This document shows, one piece after another, positions 8,046 to 18,471 of a stretch of DNA of 48,639 nucleotides; position 1 is the stretch's first letter, and each line of letters begins with the position of its first letter. The position numbers were made by a program, and so were the translations under genes. The stretch covers positions 1 through 48,639 of the forward strand of contig NZ_FOOY01000028.1 of NCBI RefSeq assembly GCF_900113325.1. Reading direction: 5' to 3'. The DNA is from Sporolactobacillus nakayamae. GTDB taxonomy: Bacteria; Bacillota; Bacilli; Bacillales; Sporolactobacillaceae. The notes under the pieces are model-generated. The model saw only the letters and a list, made by a program, of their open reading frames with translations, had not been told where the DNA came from and ran no database searches.

Positions 8046-8180
8046 ATGATTAATGAAAGAGAACGGTTTGTTCAAGACAAGGTTGATGATTCAAAACCGC
8101 ATTTGGAGCAAAAGGAGCTTTCGCTAATCACGCATATGTCCTGTATGCAACGCGAAAGTCACCGCATTCTGCGGAAGTAA
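8046..8180 (+). CDS. Possible small protein, 44 residues
   Basis: An ATG-initiated frame of 44 residues, charged and helical in character (starts MINERERFVQDKVDD, ends ESHRILRK). It is followed at once by a terminator hairpin, as expected for a real transcription unit. There is no convincing RBS, and the family A repeat abuts its 5' side, so it may be the 3' remnant of a gene whose front was replaced by the repeat. I do not recognise a family. It is too short for standard ORF calls. Confidence 0.3.
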   Translation: MINERERFVQDKVDDSKPHLEQKELSLITHMSCMQRESHRILRK

Positions 8181-8213
8181 GGACCGGACGCTTTTTGCCC
8201 GGCTTTTTTGTGT
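8181..8213 (+). terminator. Rho-independent terminator
   Basis: CCGG - ACGCTTTTTGC - CCGG stem followed by CTTTTTTG, directly after the 44-codon frame ending at 8180. Confidence 0.6.
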
Positions 8214-8530
8214 TCTCTCGAAAAACGACCAACCGCAGTCAGTTATTGTTTTGAATCAATCTCTAACTATCGACTAATGTAAATTGACAATCAAAATTAA
8301 GTGTAAACGCTTTATTATTGTTGCTATTCTTTTTATAATGTGAATAAACGGTGAACAATAAGTGAAATAAAATGCACATAATGGCTATATTTACGTTTTA
8401 TCACTAAATTGTAACAAATTCCGTATTTGATTAGATAATATAAAGTTATAATTAAAAGTTTATGCTATAATGTGAATGTTTGCTTTACGAGTGAAGAGAA
8501 TGAGAGAAAAAGAGGGGAGGAAGAGAGAGC
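8214..8530 (+). promoter_or_regulatory. AT-rich upstream region of the qox operon, with a cre-like site
   Basis: This gene-free stretch holds a CcpA-type site candidate TGTAAACGCTTTAT at 8302-8315, which departs from the catabolite-responsive consensus only at its 3' end. It also has TATAAT boxes at 8334-8339 and 8466-8471. The second is an extended -10 (TGCTATAAT) about 60 bp before qoxA. The qoxA RBS is GGGGAGGAA. Carbon-catabolite control of the oxidase is inferred from the site only. Confidence 0.5.
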
Positions 8531-9478
8531 ATGAAGAATCTGAAGGCACTTATAAAGCCATTTTTACTCATAGGCGTCATTTCGATGCTGACCGGATGTT
8601 CAGATAAAATTGCTGTACTGAATCCACAGGGGCCAGTGGCTAGATCACAATATCATTTGATTATTTGGTCGTTAATTATGATGAGCTTGGTTCTCGCTAT
8701 TGTTCTTATACTATTTGTTTATGTACTTGCCCGGTTTGGTCGTAAAAAAGGTGATGGTTATGATCCTAATGATACGGGAAATCGAAAACTGGAAATCATT
8801 TGGATGATTGTTCCGGTCGTTATTTGCGTACTATTAGCTGTTCCAACCGTAAAGACCCTTTTTACATTGAATCATCCTCCTAAGGCGACAGCGGCATCAT
8901 CAGCAATCGCCGGAAAAACGCTCACAATTGACGTTACATCTGTTCAGTGGAAATGGTTGTTCCGTTACCCTGATCAGAAAATAGAAACGGTTAATTATGT
9001 TGTGATTCCTGCGGGGACTCCAGTTAAATTTCGTCTTCATGCCTATGATGCGATGAATGCATTTTGGGTTCCAGAACTGGGCGGTCAGCAATATACCATG
9101 ACAGATATGCCAATGAAATTATGGTTGCAGGCTGATAAGCCCGGTAATTACACGGGAAGAAGCTCGAACTATTCCGGCCGTGGATTTGCACATATGACTT
9201 TTACCGTTATGGCAAGGAAAGCAAATGATTTCGACAGCTGGGCACGCAACGTGAAAGATAACAAACCTGCATTAACACATGAAAAATATATGGAACTTTT
9301 GAAACCGGACACGGTTAAAGCGCAAGCTTTTTCGTCTTATCCGGAAATTGTTTCGAAGAATTTGAATGAGGCGCAGATGAAAGCGTTAATGAATGGTGAA
9401 TCCATTGATACCGACTCCTCTATGGACGGTATGAATATGGATGATGATAGCTGGAAAGGGGGACATAACAATGATTGA
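8531..9478 (+). CDS. qoxA: Cytochrome aa3 quinol oxidase subunit II
   Basis: 315 residues. A lipoprotein signal ends in MLTGC (cysteine 23), and two membrane helices lie at about residues 40-65 and 88-110. The C-terminal cupredoxin domain lacks the Cys-x3-Cys copper-A motif that cytochrome c oxidases carry, which marks it as a quinol oxidase subunit. Similarity to B. subtilis QoxA is clear ([32 protein letters not shown]). The C-terminal tail is acidic and methionine-rich (MDGMNMDDD), which is unusual. First gene of qoxABCD; its stop overlaps the qoxB start. Confidence 0.95.
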   Translation: MKNLKALIKPFLLIGVISMLTGCSDKIAVLNPQGPVARSQYHLIIWSLIMMSLVLAIVLILFVYVLARFGRKKGDGYDPNDTGNRKLEIIWMIVPVVICVLLAVPTVKTLFTLNHPPKATAASSAIAGKTLTIDVTSVQWKWLFRYPDQKIETVNYVVIPAGTPVKFRLHAYDAMNAFWVPELGGQQYTMTDMPMKLWLQADKPGNYTGRSSNYSGRGFAHMTFTVMARKANDFDSWARNVKDNKPALTHEKYMELLKPDTVKAQAFSSYPEIVSKNLNEAQMKALMNGESIDTDSSMDGMNMDDDSWKGGHNND

Positions 9479-11438
9479 GTCCATTAAATCGTTTATGGGA
9501 TGGTTTTTTGTTACCGGCGATCCGATGATCTATGGGGCAGACGCATCCATTGCCTTGGTTTCGATCGGTATTGTTGCTGTCCTAACTTATTTTAAGAAAT
9601 GGAAGTGGCTGTGGGACGAATGGTTGACCAGTGTCGATCATAAAAAAATCGGTATTATGTATATCTTAGCGGCTTTATTAATGCTTTTCCGAGGCGGTAT
9701 TGACGCCTTGATGATGCGCGCGCAACTGACGCTTCCCAATATGCATTTTCTCGATGCGGAGCATTACAATCAAGTGTTCACGACACATGGCACCATTATG
9801 ATTATCTTTGTCGCCATGCCTTTTATTTTTGGATTAATGAACATTGCGGTGCCACTGCAGATCGGCGCGCGCGATGTCGCGTACCCATTTCTGAACGCAC
9901 TCAGCTTTTGGCTGTTCTTTATGGGAGCCATGCTATTTAACCTGTCCTTTGTTATCGGCGGATCGCCGGATGCCGGATGGTCAAGCTATGCGCCCTATGC
10001 TGGTGCGGAAATGAATCCAGGTGTCGGGCAAAACTACTATTTACTTGGCGTGCAGATTTCCGGGATCGGTTCGCTCGCAACAGGGATTAACTTCCTAGTC
10101 ACAATTTTAAAAATGCGTGCTCCGGGAATGACGCTATTTAAAATGCCGATGTTTACGTGGTCGATTCTCATTACTTCGGTAATTGTTGTCTTCGCGTTCC
10201 CGGCTTTTACAGTTGCTCTTGCGCTGATGACCATTGATCGGCTTTTCGGCGCGCACTTTTTCACAATTGCGGCGGGTGGGTCTCCAATGTTATGGGCCAA
10301 CTTGTTCTGGTTCTGGGGGCACCCGGAAGTCTATATTGTTCTTTTACCGGTATTCGGAATTTTTTCTGAAGTCATTGCTACATTCGCACATAAGACTTTG
10401 TTTGGCTACGCGGTCATGGTTTGGTCAATGGTGGCGATCTCCCTGCTGAGTTTTATTACCTGGCTGCACCATTTCTTCACAATGGGCAATACCGCTCCGG
10501 TCAACGCGTTTTTCTCGATTTCAACAATGCTTATCGCGATTCCAACCGGTGTCAAAATTTTTAATTGGCTGTTCACCTTAAATAAAGGACGTATTCAATT
10601 TACGACGCCGATGCTTTGGGCGCTGGCATTTATCCCGAACTTCACCATTGGCGGGGTTACAGGCGTCATGCTTGCGATGGCGCCGGCAGATTATCAATAC
10701 CACAACAGCTATTTCCTTGTGGCGCATTTTCACAGTACGTTGATCGCGGGCACTGTATTTGGTATTTTCTGCGGACTGCATTACTGGTGGCCGAAAATGT
10801 TCGGTTACATGCTGGATGAAACGAAGGGTAAATGGTCATTCTGGATTTTCATGATCTCCTTTAATATCTGCTTCATGCCGATGTATTTCCTTGGCCTGAT
10901 GGGGATGACACGTCGTATGTACACGTATCCCGCCGGACTCGGATGGACACCGATCAATGTTGTCATGACGATTGGCGCTGTGGGTATGGGCGTCGGCTTC
11001 GCCTTGATCGCCTACAATATTGTCTGGAGCGCGATTCATGGAAATAAAGACAAAACCGGTGATCCATGGGGCGGTCGCACCTTGGAGTGGGCGACTGCTT
11101 CCCCTGCCGCTGAATATAATTTTGCTCATATTCCTGAAGTTTCTACGCGTGACGCTTTCGCGGCGATGAAGGAAGACAAAGGTGTATTCACGACAAAAAC
11201 GGCTAAGCCATATGAACCGATTCATATGCCGAATAACACGGGGATTCCGGTTATCATGGCAACGTTCATGTTTATTGCCGGGTTTGGCTGCGTGTTCGAA
11301 TGGTATTGGATGGCTGTTCCCGGTTTGATCGGGATTGTGATCTGTATGATCGCTCGCTCCTTTGTTTATGATGACCACCATTATATTTCAGTGAATGAAA
11401 TAAAACGAACCGAAGCCGGCACGGGGAGGTTATCCTAA
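9471..11438 (+). CDS. qoxB: Cytochrome aa3 quinol oxidase subunit I
   Basis: 655-residue heme-copper oxidase core subunit with about 14 membrane helices. Heme and copper ligands are visible: histidine in TTHGTIMI, the His-Tyr pair in WGHPEVYI, the paired histidines in WLHHFF, and the heme histidines in [10 protein letters not shown]. It reduces oxygen to water at the heme a3-CuB site using menaquinol and pumps protons across the membrane. The ATG at 9471 has GGGGG upstream and overlaps the end of qoxA by 8 nt. A start at 9441 is in frame but lies inside qoxA. Length matches B. subtilis QoxB. Confidence 0.97.
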   Translation: MIESIKSFMGWFFVTGDPMIYGADASIALVSIGIVAVLTYFKKWKWLWDEWLTSVDHKKIGIMYILAALLMLFRGGIDALMMRAQLTLPNMHFLDAEHYNQVFTTHGTIMIIFVAMPFIFGLMNIAVPLQIGARDVAYPFLNALSFWLFFMGAMLFNLSFVIGGSPDAGWSSYAPYAGAEMNPGVGQNYYLLGVQISGIGSLATGINFLVTILKMRAPGMTLFKMPMFTWSILITSVIVVFAFPAFTVALALMTIDRLFGAHFFTIAAGGSPMLWANLFWFWGHPEVYIVLLPVFGIFSEVIATFAHKTLFGYAVMVWSMVAISLLSFITWLHHFFTMGNTAPVNAFFSISTMLIAIPTGVKIFNWLFTLNKGRIQFTTPMLWALAFIPNFTIGGVTGVMLAMAPADYQYHNSYFLVAHFHSTLIAGTVFGIFCGLHYWWPKMFGYMLDETKGKWSFWIFMISFNICFMPMYFLGLMGMTRRMYTYPAGLGWTPINVVMTIGAVGMGVGFALIAYNIVWSAIHGNKDKTGDPWGGRTLEWATASPAAEYNFAHIPEVSTRDAFAAMKEDKGVFTTKTAKPYEPIHMPNNTGIPVIMATFMFIAGFGCVFEWYWMAVPGLIGIVICMIARSFVYDDHHYISVNEIKRTEAGTGRLS

Positions 11439-12067
11439 TGACACATTCACTGCTTAGCTTGAATGAAAAAGATCGAAGCAAAATGCCGCTGGAATATTCG
11501 ACAGAAGAGGGAGATCTGCGTATTGTTGGTTTCTGGATCTTCCTCGCAGCTGAATTGGTGTTGTTCGGTACTCTATTCGGGACATATCTTGTGTTGCAGA
11601 GTCATACGGCCGGCGGACCAACTGCAAAAGATTTGTTTGAAATCGGTCCGGTTATGGCTGAAACTATTGTTCTTTTGGTCAGCAGTTTTACTTGTGGACT
11701 GAGCACCATTGAGCTGCGTCGTCATAACAAGAAAGGCCTGATTGGCTGGCTGATCGTAACCATTCTGCTTGGACTTGTATTCGTTGGACTCGAAGTAAAT
11801 GAGTTTTATACCTATGCGGTGCACGAAGGAGCGCCACTATCACGAAGCGCCTTTCTTTCCGGATTCTTTGTTTTGCTTGGTACACACGGCTGTCACGTGT
11901 CGCTTGGTATTGTGTGGATCATTGGTATCTTGCTGCAGCTGGCACGGCGTGGTATTACACCGGTAACCGCTCGTAAGGCGTTCATGGTCGGTTTGTACTG
12001 GCATTTCCTTGATGTTGTTTGGATCTTCATCTTCACAGCTGTTTATTTGACAGGGTTGGTGATTTAA
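11438..12067 (+). CDS. qoxC: Cytochrome aa3 quinol oxidase subunit III
   Basis: 209 residues and five membrane helices, with family patterns FWIFLAAELVLFGTLFGTY near the N-terminus and FVLLGTHGCHVSLGI in the middle. It stabilises the oxidase core and may assist oxygen and proton handling. Its ATG overlaps the qoxB stop by one base (TAATG), indicating coupled translation. Confidence 0.96.
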   Translation: MTHSLLSLNEKDRSKMPLEYSTEEGDLRIVGFWIFLAAELVLFGTLFGTYLVLQSHTAGGPTAKDLFEIGPVMAETIVLLVSSFTCGLSTIELRRHNKKGLIGWLIVTILLGLVFVGLEVNEFYTYAVHEGAPLSRSAFLSGFFVLLGTHGCHVSLGIVWIIGILLQLARRGITPVTARKAFMVGLYWHFLDVVWIFIFTAVYLTGLVI

Positions 12068-12068
12068 T

Positions 12069-12386
12069 ATGAATGAAAATCAAAATCAGGTAACGAAGCA
12101 GACACACGCCGCTTTCCCATGGAAACAAGTGATTGGATTGTTCATGTCTCTCGCGCTGACATTTTTCGCGCTGTGGATTGCAGTTGGCCTATCGTTGCCG
12201 GTGCCTGTCACCATCACCATTATTGTCGGTTTGGCAATAGTTCAGGCGTTCATTCAACTGTTTATGTTCATGCATGTGACTGAGGGAACCGAGCCGGTAC
12301 ACCAGCTTATAGGCATTCTTTTTGGTATCTATGTCGCTTTTGTTGTTGTTGCAGGAACATTATGGATTTTGGCCTATGCTCTGTGA
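12069..12386 (+). CDS. qoxD: Cytochrome aa3 quinol oxidase subunit IV
   Basis: 105 residues with three membrane helices (about 20-42, 47-68, 82-104) and the subunit IV pattern VQAFIQLFMFMHVTEG. It assists assembly of the oxidase. It begins one base after the qoxC stop and closes the operon; a terminator follows. Confidence 0.95.
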   Translation: MNENQNQVTKQTHAAFPWKQVIGLFMSLALTFFALWIAVGLSLPVPVTITIIVGLAIVQAFIQLFMFMHVTEGTEPVHQLIGILFGIYVAFVVVAGTLWILAYAL

Positions 12387-12412
12387 AAACAAGTTAATTT
12401 AATGTTAGGATT

Positions 12413-12442
12413 AAGGTGGAGCCTGTTGTGCTCCGCCTTTTC
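12413..12442 (+). terminator. Rho-independent terminator of qoxABCD
   Basis: AAGGTGGAGC (12413-12422) pairs with GCTCCGCCTT (12430-12439), one G-T pair, followed by T residues. Confidence 0.85.
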
Positions 12443-12507
12443 TATGTGGCTACGTTCATAAATCGGTCAAAAAGCTTCATATAATGACTATTTGTGAATT
12501 TATTTGA

Positions 12508-12536
12508 TTGATAATGAATGTTTTTCACTTTATAAT
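12508..12536 (+). promoter_or_regulatory. Sigma-A-like promoter upstream of fruK
   Basis: TTGATA (12508-12513), 17-bp spacer, TATAAT (12531-12536). It lies about 220 bp before fruK. The stretch 12443-12755 holds no recognisable gene, and fruR, which often precedes fruK, is absent. A second TTGACA at about 12700 lacks a good -10 partner. Confidence 0.5.
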
Positions 12537-12755
12537 TAAGAACTTGAGGGGTATTATTATGTCCTGAATTTTTGGCGCTCTGAAAGATGCAACCGATTCC
12601 CTGAGATGATCATTTTCTCTTTGTATGGATCTGTGTCAAGCGGCAGACAATACAAAATAGTAGTCGATCTCGGTAATGAATCCGCTCTCTATTTGGGTGC
12701 TTTGACAAACCACTGATATGATAATTACACAATCTTACTTAGGAGCTGATCACTC

Positions 12756-13667
12756 ATGATCTATACATGTACACTGAACCCGGCGATTGATTATTTTCTG
12801 CAAGTGGACAATTTCAAAGCCGGCGAATTGAACCATGTCAAAGCTGACCGGAAAATGCCGGGTGGCAAAGGGATTAATGTCTCTAGAGTTTTGAAACATC
12901 TTGGACAGACATCCAAGTGTCTTGGATTTATCGGTGGTTTCACAGGAGAATTTATTAAAGGAAAGCTGGCTGAAGAGGGAATCGAAGCCGACTTCGTTCC
13001 TGTCGATGGCGACACCCGTATTAATGTCAAACTGAAAAGCGACACGGAAACAGAAATTAACGGAGTGGCACCGCAAATTACAGATGAACAGTTGAACGCG
13101 CTTTTTGCGAAGCTGGAAAAACTGACAGCAGACGATATTCTTGTGCTCTCAGGCAGCGTTCCGGCTACTTTACCTGTAACCATCTACAAAGATATGATGG
13201 ATCACGTAAGTGCGAGCGGGGCTAAGGTCGTTGTCGACACGAGCGGCAAGGCGTTCCGTGAGATCGTTGAGGCAAAGCCGTTTCTCGTAAAACCGAATCA
13301 CCATGAACTGGGTGAATATTTTGGCGTTACGATCGACAGCTTTGATGAAGTGAAAACATATGGAAAGAAACTTGTTGAAAAAGGGATTGATCATGTCATC
13401 GTTTCGATGGGTGGTAAGGGCGCAATCTACATAGATAAGGATGAATATCTGTATGCTCCTCCGGCTAAAGGTGTCTTGAAAAATTCGGTGGGTGCAGGTG
13501 ATTCGCTAGTGGGCGGATTCCTATCTGAATATGCGGTAAGCGGCAATTTCCGTAAAGCATTCCAAAAAGGCGCCGCATCGGGCAGTGCAACGGCTTTCTC
13601 TGTAGATCTATGTACGAAAGAAAAAGTTGAAGAAATGTTACCACAGATTGAAATTAGCAATATCTGA
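12756..13667 (+). CDS. fruK: 1-phosphofructokinase
   Basis: 303-residue PfkB-family sugar kinase. Signatures: CTLNPAIDYFLQV at the N-terminus, MPGGKGINVSRVL (first PfkB motif) and NSVGAGDSLVGGFL with the catalytic aspartate (second motif). It phosphorylates fructose-1-phosphate to fructose-1,6-bisphosphate in the cytosol, the step after import by the fructose PTS encoded next. RBS TAGGAG precedes the ATG. The gap of 112 bp to fruA has no terminator, so the two are probably co-transcribed. Confidence 0.95.
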   Translation: MIYTCTLNPAIDYFLQVDNFKAGELNHVKADRKMPGGKGINVSRVLKHLGQTSKCLGFIGGFTGEFIKGKLAEEGIEADFVPVDGDTRINVKLKSDTETEINGVAPQITDEQLNALFAKLEKLTADDILVLSGSVPATLPVTIYKDMMDHVSASGAKVVVDTSGKAFREIVEAKPFLVKPNHHELGEYFGVTIDSFDEVKTYGKKLVEKGIDHVIVSMGGKGAIYIDKDEYLYAPPAKGVLKNSVGAGDSLVGGFLSEYAVSGNFRKAFQKGAASGSATAFSVDLCTKEKVEEMLPQIEISNI

Positions 13668-13779
13668 ATCGAAGATCTCAATATGGTTGAGGAAGAATGA
13701 ATGTGAACCGTCAGGACTCCGCCATTTATAGAAACTAACTGGGAACCCCTTGGGTAATAAGAGAGGATGGGAAGACATA

Positions 13780-15705
13780 ATGAAAGTGACGGACCTGTTA
13801 ACGGCAGCTACCGTTAATTTGGATTTAAAAAGCACGTCAAAAAAGGACGTGTTAGATGAACTGGCAGCGACACTGGAAAAGGCCGGCAAGCTGAATGACC
13901 TCGCGGGATACCGCGCGGCACTTGATAAACGTGAGGAACAAAGTACGACGGGTATTGGCGACGGCGTCGCGATCCCTCACTCGAAAACAGCGGCAGTTAA
14001 AGAGGCTGCGATTGCTTTCGGACGTTCAAAGGAAGGCGTCGACTTCCAATCCCTGGATGGCCAGCCGGCGCATCTGTTCTTCATGATCGCGGCTACAGAC
14101 GGCGCAAACGCGACGCACCTTGAAGCGCTATCGACGCTGTCGACCTTTTTGATCAAACCGGATTTCCGTGAGAAACTGATGAACGCAGCGACACCGGAAG
14201 AAATTGTCGCAGCCTTTGATCAACAAGAAGAAACAAGTGAAAATGTAGCTGCCGAAGAGAAAAAAGCTGCGGAAAGCAATACGGACGGCTATGAAATTTT
14301 AGCGGTCACGGGTTGCCCGACCGGTATCGCTCATACCTATATGGCGGCTGATGCGCTGAAGCAAAAGGCAAAAGAAATGGGCGTGTCGATTAAGGTCCAG
14401 ACGAATGGTTCAACCGGTATCAAAAACAAGCTGCAGGCTGATGAAATTGCGAAGGCGAAAGGAATTATTGTTGCGGCAAGTATTAATATTGATGTCGAAC
14501 CGTTCAATGGCAAGCCGCTCGTTCAAGTGCCGGTTACGGATGGTATTCGCAGACCTGAGGCGTTGATCAACGAGGTCTTGGAAGGAAAGGCACCTGTTTA
14601 TCAAAGTAATGGAAGCAATTCCAAGTCCCAGACTGCTGAAAACGACGGATCCGGTGAGAAAAAAATCAATATTTATAAGAACTTGATGAACGGTGTTACG
14701 TATATGCTGCCATTTGTTGTCGGCGGCGGTATTCTGATTGCTGTTTCATACATGATCGCTTCCATTATGGGCATTGAACTCAGACCGGTTTCTAGTGTAA
14801 CTGATGTTCATAGCTTCGCCGAATTACTCAGCTTTATTGGAAGCGGCAATGCCATGTATTTAATGATTCCAATCCTCGCCGGTTTTATTGCGATGAGTAT
14901 TGCTGATCGCCCCGGCCTCGCTCCAGGTATGGTTGGCGGTTTAATGGCTTTGACAAGCAACGCCGGATTCCTTGGCGGGCTCATTGCCGGATTCCTTGCA
15001 GGTTACGCTGTTGAACTGGTCAAATGGGCATTTCAAAAATGGCCACAATCGCTTGATGGTTTAAAGCCAGTCCTGATTTACCCGGTATTCGGTATCTTTA
15101 TTACCGGCGCATTGATGTTCTTGATTAACCAGCCGATCAGTGCCTTTGTTGAGATGATGACCCATACGCTTAATGGCATGGGTACAGGAAACCTGGTCTT
15201 CCTTGGCCTGATCCTCGGTTGTATGATGGGGATCGATCTTGGTGGCCCGTTCAATAAAATCGCTTTTACATTTGGGATTGCGATGATCAGTGCGGGTAAC
15301 TTTTATCCGCAGGCAGCCGTAATGGCCGGCGGCATGGTTCCGCCACTTGGCATGGCACTGGCAACAACACTGTTCCCTTATAAGTTCAATCGCGCACAGA
15401 GAGATGCAGGAAAGGTAGCCTACGTACTTGGCGCCGCGTTCGTTTCTGAAGGTGCAATTCCGTTTGGCGCTGCCGATCCACTGCGCGTTATGGTGTCCTC
15501 GGCAATCGGGTCCGCGCTTGCCGGCGGGTTGGCTCTTTTATTCGGCGTCGGTCTGCGTACACCGCATGGCGGTATCTTTGTTATCCCGCTTGTCAGCAAC
15601 GGTAATCCGCTGCTTTACGCACTCGCGATTATTATCGGAACCATTGTTACGGCCATTCTTTACGGTATTTGGAAAAAGCCGCTTGAGGATAAGAAAAACG
15701 CCTGA
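13780..15705 (+). CDS. fruA: Fructose-specific PTS enzyme IIABC
   Basis: 641 residues in the order IIA-IIB-IIC. The IIA domain (1-150) has the phosphorylated histidine in IPHSKT near residue 67. The IIB domain (about 170-270) has the phosphocysteine in TGCPTGIAHTYMAA near 178. The IIC domain (about 300-640) has about nine to ten membrane helices and the sugar-channel pattern GGPFNKIAF. It imports fructose as fructose-1-phosphate. The ATG at 13780 (MKVTDLL) is favoured by GGATGGGAAG just upstream; the frame is also open from 13750. Confidence 0.95.
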   Translation: MKVTDLLTAATVNLDLKSTSKKDVLDELAATLEKAGKLNDLAGYRAALDKREEQSTTGIGDGVAIPHSKTAAVKEAAIAFGRSKEGVDFQSLDGQPAHLFFMIAATDGANATHLEALSTLSTFLIKPDFREKLMNAATPEEIVAAFDQQEETSENVAAEEKKAAESNTDGYEILAVTGCPTGIAHTYMAADALKQKAKEMGVSIKVQTNGSTGIKNKLQADEIAKAKGIIVAASINIDVEPFNGKPLVQVPVTDGIRRPEALINEVLEGKAPVYQSNGSNSKSQTAENDGSGEKKINIYKNLMNGVTYMLPFVVGGGILIAVSYMIASIMGIELRPVSSVTDVHSFAELLSFIGSGNAMYLMIPILAGFIAMSIADRPGLAPGMVGGLMALTSNAGFLGGLIAGFLAGYAVELVKWAFQKWPQSLDGLKPVLIYPVFGIFITGALMFLINQPISAFVEMMTHTLNGMGTGNLVFLGLILGCMMGIDLGGPFNKIAFTFGIAMISAGNFYPQAAVMAGGMVPPLGMALATTLFPYKFNRAQRDAGKVAYVLGAAFVSEGAIPFGAADPLRVMVSSAIGSALAGGLALLFGVGLRTPHGGIFVIPLVSNGNPLLYALAIIIGTIVTAILYGIWKKPLEDKKNA

Positions 15706-16046
15706 CCAAATTGCCGTTTGAAGAAAGTAAGAATGACAATAAATTATGACAATTAAAGCATAATGATTGTACTCGCTTTCAATTTAAAAAAACTCTTGAT
15801 ATAATAATAACTGTTACGTTTTCCTAACATTTATTGAATGAGGAAAACAGGTCGTTGAAACGACTGTTGCGGAGCGTTTGGCTATATGAGTGTTACGTTA
15901 AATGTGATCAGAGGGAACGTTCCATCAAAATGAAACCCCAAGTGAGCGTGTTAACGCAGGTGGTCGCATTCTCTTTAATTACAAGGACGTAAGCAGTTTA
16001 ATGATTCGTGGAATTTTTATATCTGAAGGGTTGGGTGAACGAAAGT
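15706..16046 (+). other. Long leader region upstream of ptsI without a gene
   Basis: About 340 bp with no supported ORF and no ptsH. A TATAAT box lies at 15800-15805, giving a leader of about 240 nt. It contains a perfect short hairpin GTCGTT-GA-AACGAC at 15851-15864 and several GC-rich segments. I could not assign it to a riboswitch class. Confidence 0.4.
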
Positions 16047-17765
16047 ATGTCAGAAAAAATTACAGGTATTGCTGCTTCTGCAGGTATTGCCATTGCCAAG
16101 ACTTTCATCCTGAAGAATCCGGATCTGTCTTTCGAAAGAAGTACAGTCGCCGATAAAGAAGCAGAGAAGAAAAAGCTTAACGATGCACTTGAAATTTCTA
16201 AAAAAGAATTGACAACGATTAAAGAAACCGCTGAGAGAGAATTGGGGAAAGACAAGGCTGAAGTATTCGCCGCACATCTGATGTTCCTCAGCGACCCGGA
16301 ATTTGTCGGTCAAGTTGCTTCCAAAATTGATGATGAAGGCTTGAGCGCGGAATCTGCGCTTGACGATGTATCAAGCTTCTTCATTCAAATGTTTGAAAGT
16401 ATGACAGATAACGATTACATGAGAGAACGCGCCGCTGATGTTCGCGACGTGTCCAAACGTCTACTGGCTCACTTGCTCGGGGTCTCCTTTACATCCCCTG
16501 CGAGCATAACTGAAGAAACGGTAATTATCGCCGAAGATTTGACGCCTTCAGATACGGCTCAATTGAACCGTAACTATGTTAAGGGCTTCGCAACCGATAT
16601 TGGCGGACGTACCTCACACTCGGCAATCATGTCCCGCTCGATGGAAATTCCTGCTGTAGTCGGAACAAAAACCGTTATGGCACAGGCTAAAGAGGGACAA
16701 CTTGCTATTATTGACGGATTGAACGGCGAAGTCATCCTTGACCCTTCTGAAGCAGAAGTTGCTGAATACAAGGCAAAACAAGCTGCCTATAAAGAGCAAC
16801 AAGAGGAATGGAAGAAGCTTGTTCATGAAACAACGAAAACAAAGGATGACGCACATGTCATTCTTGGGGCGAACATTGGTAATCCGGGCGATGTTACCGG
16901 TGTGCTGAACAACGGCGGTGAAGCTGTTGGTCTGTATCGTACCGAATTCTTGTACATGGGCCGTGACAAGCTGCCAACGGAAGACGAACAATTCGACGCT
17001 TATAAAGAAGTTCTTGAAAAGATGGAGAACAAGCCGGTTGTTATCCGTACGCTCGATATCGGCGGTGACAAGAAGCTCTCTTACCTTCCGCTTCCTGAAG
17101 AAATGAACCCATTCCTTGGCTTCCGTGCGATTCGTCTATGTTTGGAACGTCAGGACATCTTCCGCACACAATTACGTGCTTTGCTGAGGGCAAGTTCTTA
17201 TGGCAAGTTGCGGATCATGTTCCCTATGATTGCGACGATCGACGAATTCCGTCAGGCAAAAGCGATTCTCCTTGAAGAAAAAGAGAAGCTCGTTGCCGCG
17301 GGAACAAAGGTATCGGATGATCTGCAGGTCGGCATGATGATGGAAATTCCTGCTGCTGCAGTTTCAGCTGATCGCTTTGCTAAAGAAGCTGACTTCTTCA
17401 GTATCGGCACGAACGACCTCATTCAATATACGATGGCTGCAGACCGGATGAACGAACATGTATCTTATCTGTATCAGCCATGTAACCCGTCCATTCTTCG
17501 CCTTGTCAGCAACATCATTGATGCAGCTCACAAAGAAGGACACTGGGCAGGTATGTGCGGTGAAATGGCCGGTGACGCAACTGCGATTCCACTCTTGCTC
17601 GCACTTGGTCTTGATGAATTCAGCATGAGCGCAACATCAATCCTGCCGGCAAGAAGCCAGCTGCTGAAATTGTCCAAGGAAGACTTGGCAAAACACAAAG
17701 AAGCATTCCTCAACCTCGATACGGCTGAAGAAGTGCTTGACTACGTAAAAACGAAAATGATCTGA
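16047..17765 (+). CDS. ptsI: PTS enzyme I (phosphoenolpyruvate-protein phosphotransferase)
   Basis: 572 residues. The phosphorylatable histidine is in [17 protein letters not shown] near residue 190. The PEP-binding C-terminal barrel has [31 protein letters not shown] and the catalytic cysteine in GMCGEMAGD. It passes phosphate from PEP to HPr, which then feeds FruA. In most Bacilli ptsI follows ptsH with overlap; here ptsH is not adjacent. The start at 16047 ([13 protein letters not shown]) is preferred over 16008 because similarity begins there. Confidence 0.96.
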   Translation: MSEKITGIAASAGIAIAKTFILKNPDLSFERSTVADKEAEKKKLNDALEISKKELTTIKETAERELGKDKAEVFAAHLMFLSDPEFVGQVASKIDDEGLSAESALDDVSSFFIQMFESMTDNDYMRERAADVRDVSKRLLAHLLGVSFTSPASITEETVIIAEDLTPSDTAQLNRNYVKGFATDIGGRTSHSAIMSRSMEIPAVVGTKTVMAQAKEGQLAIIDGLNGEVILDPSEAEVAEYKAKQAAYKEQQEEWKKLVHETTKTKDDAHVILGANIGNPGDVTGVLNNGGEAVGLYRTEFLYMGRDKLPTEDEQFDAYKEVLEKMENKPVVIRTLDIGGDKKLSYLPLPEEMNPFLGFRAIRLCLERQDIFRTQLRALLRASSYGKLRIMFPMIATIDEFRQAKAILLEEKEKLVAAGTKVSDDLQVGMMMEIPAAAVSADRFAKEADFFSIGTNDLIQYTMAADRMNEHVSYLYQPCNPSILRLVSNIIDAAHKEGHWAGMCGEMAGDATAIPLLLALGLDEFSMSATSILPARSQLLKLSKEDLAKHKEAFLNLDTAEEVLDYVKTKMI

Positions 17766-17782
17766 TTTCAAAAATAAAGAGA

Positions 17783-17828
17783 AACCGGACAGGACCTCGA
17801 AAGTGAGGAGTCTGTCCGGTTTTTTTTG
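17783..17828 (+). terminator. Rho-independent terminator of ptsI
   Basis: AACCGGACAG pairs with CTGTCCGGTT, with an additional CCTC/GAGG inner stem, followed by eight T. Confidence 0.93.
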
Positions 17829-17857
17829 TTGATTAAAGAAATGGATTTTTATGCAAC

Positions 17858-18408
17858 TGACGTGAGATGCGCAACAACACGTTGCGCAAAAATTACAAGA
17901 TTAAGGCCCAACCTGCCGGGATAAAGCTCGGGCTCGGCGTCCATTTCCGGATAAGGACGCAGTTTTCCGGGATAGTCCAGGATTTTTCCCGGATTAAAGG
18001 CCAAGTTTTCCTGATTAAGTCCCAACTTGCCGGGATAAAGCTCGAGCTCGGTATCCATTTCCGGATAAGGCCACAGTTTTCCGGGATAGTCCAAGATTTT
18101 TCCCGGATTAAAGGCCAAGTTTCCCTGATTAAGTCCCAACTTGCCGGGATAAAGCTCGAGCTCGGCGTCCATTTTCCGGATAAGGACGCAGTTTTCCGGG
18201 ATGGTCCAGGATTTTTCCCGGATAAAAGGCCAAATTTCCCTGATTAAGGCCCAACCTGCCGGGATAAAGCTCGAGCTCGGTATCCATTTCCGTAGGTTCA
18301 GGTATTCCACAGCTAGCCGTTACTTTTTTCGAGTTTGTTTTTTAAACTTTGCGTTTCTGCTTTCCTTCACCGTTCTGGACATACTTCGCCGTTTGTCTTT
18401 ACAGCGCA
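17858..18408 (+). repeat. TGCGCA-bounded array element, type B interior
   Basis: The left terminus TGACGTGAGATGCGCA (17858-17873) is identical over 16 bp to the terminus of the element at 37647-37993. The right end TTTACAGCGCA (18398-18408) is an imperfect inverted match to the TGCGCAGTAAA ends of the other copies. Inside, three copies of a 114-bp unit and a partial fourth run from about 17920 to 18293. Each unit is itself made of modules near 21 bp of the form GGATAAGGCC-n-TTTTCC. Because 114 is divisible by three, spurious long ORFs appear on both strands. No gene is present between 17829 and 18515. Confidence 0.75.
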
Positions 18409-18471
18409 ACATCATCTGTTGTCATTATGGGCTCTTTCTCCGGTAACTAATTTTATTTTTATTTGCGCACA

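Noticed and set aside
12606-12716. 36-codon frame upstream of fruK
   Set aside because: There is no ribosome binding site and no similarity that I recognise; it lies in the probable fruK leader.
15830-16010. T-box riboswitch upstream of ptsI
   Set aside because: GCAGGTGGTCGC near 15956 faintly recalls the T-box core, but the full core and the stem I motifs are missing and ptsI is not an amino-acid gene.
17849-18310. Long ORFs on both strands (also 17867-18247 plus) through the 114-bp repeat
   Set aside because: The unit length is divisible by three, so stops are avoided by repetition. The translations are pure repeats with no RBS or family similarity.
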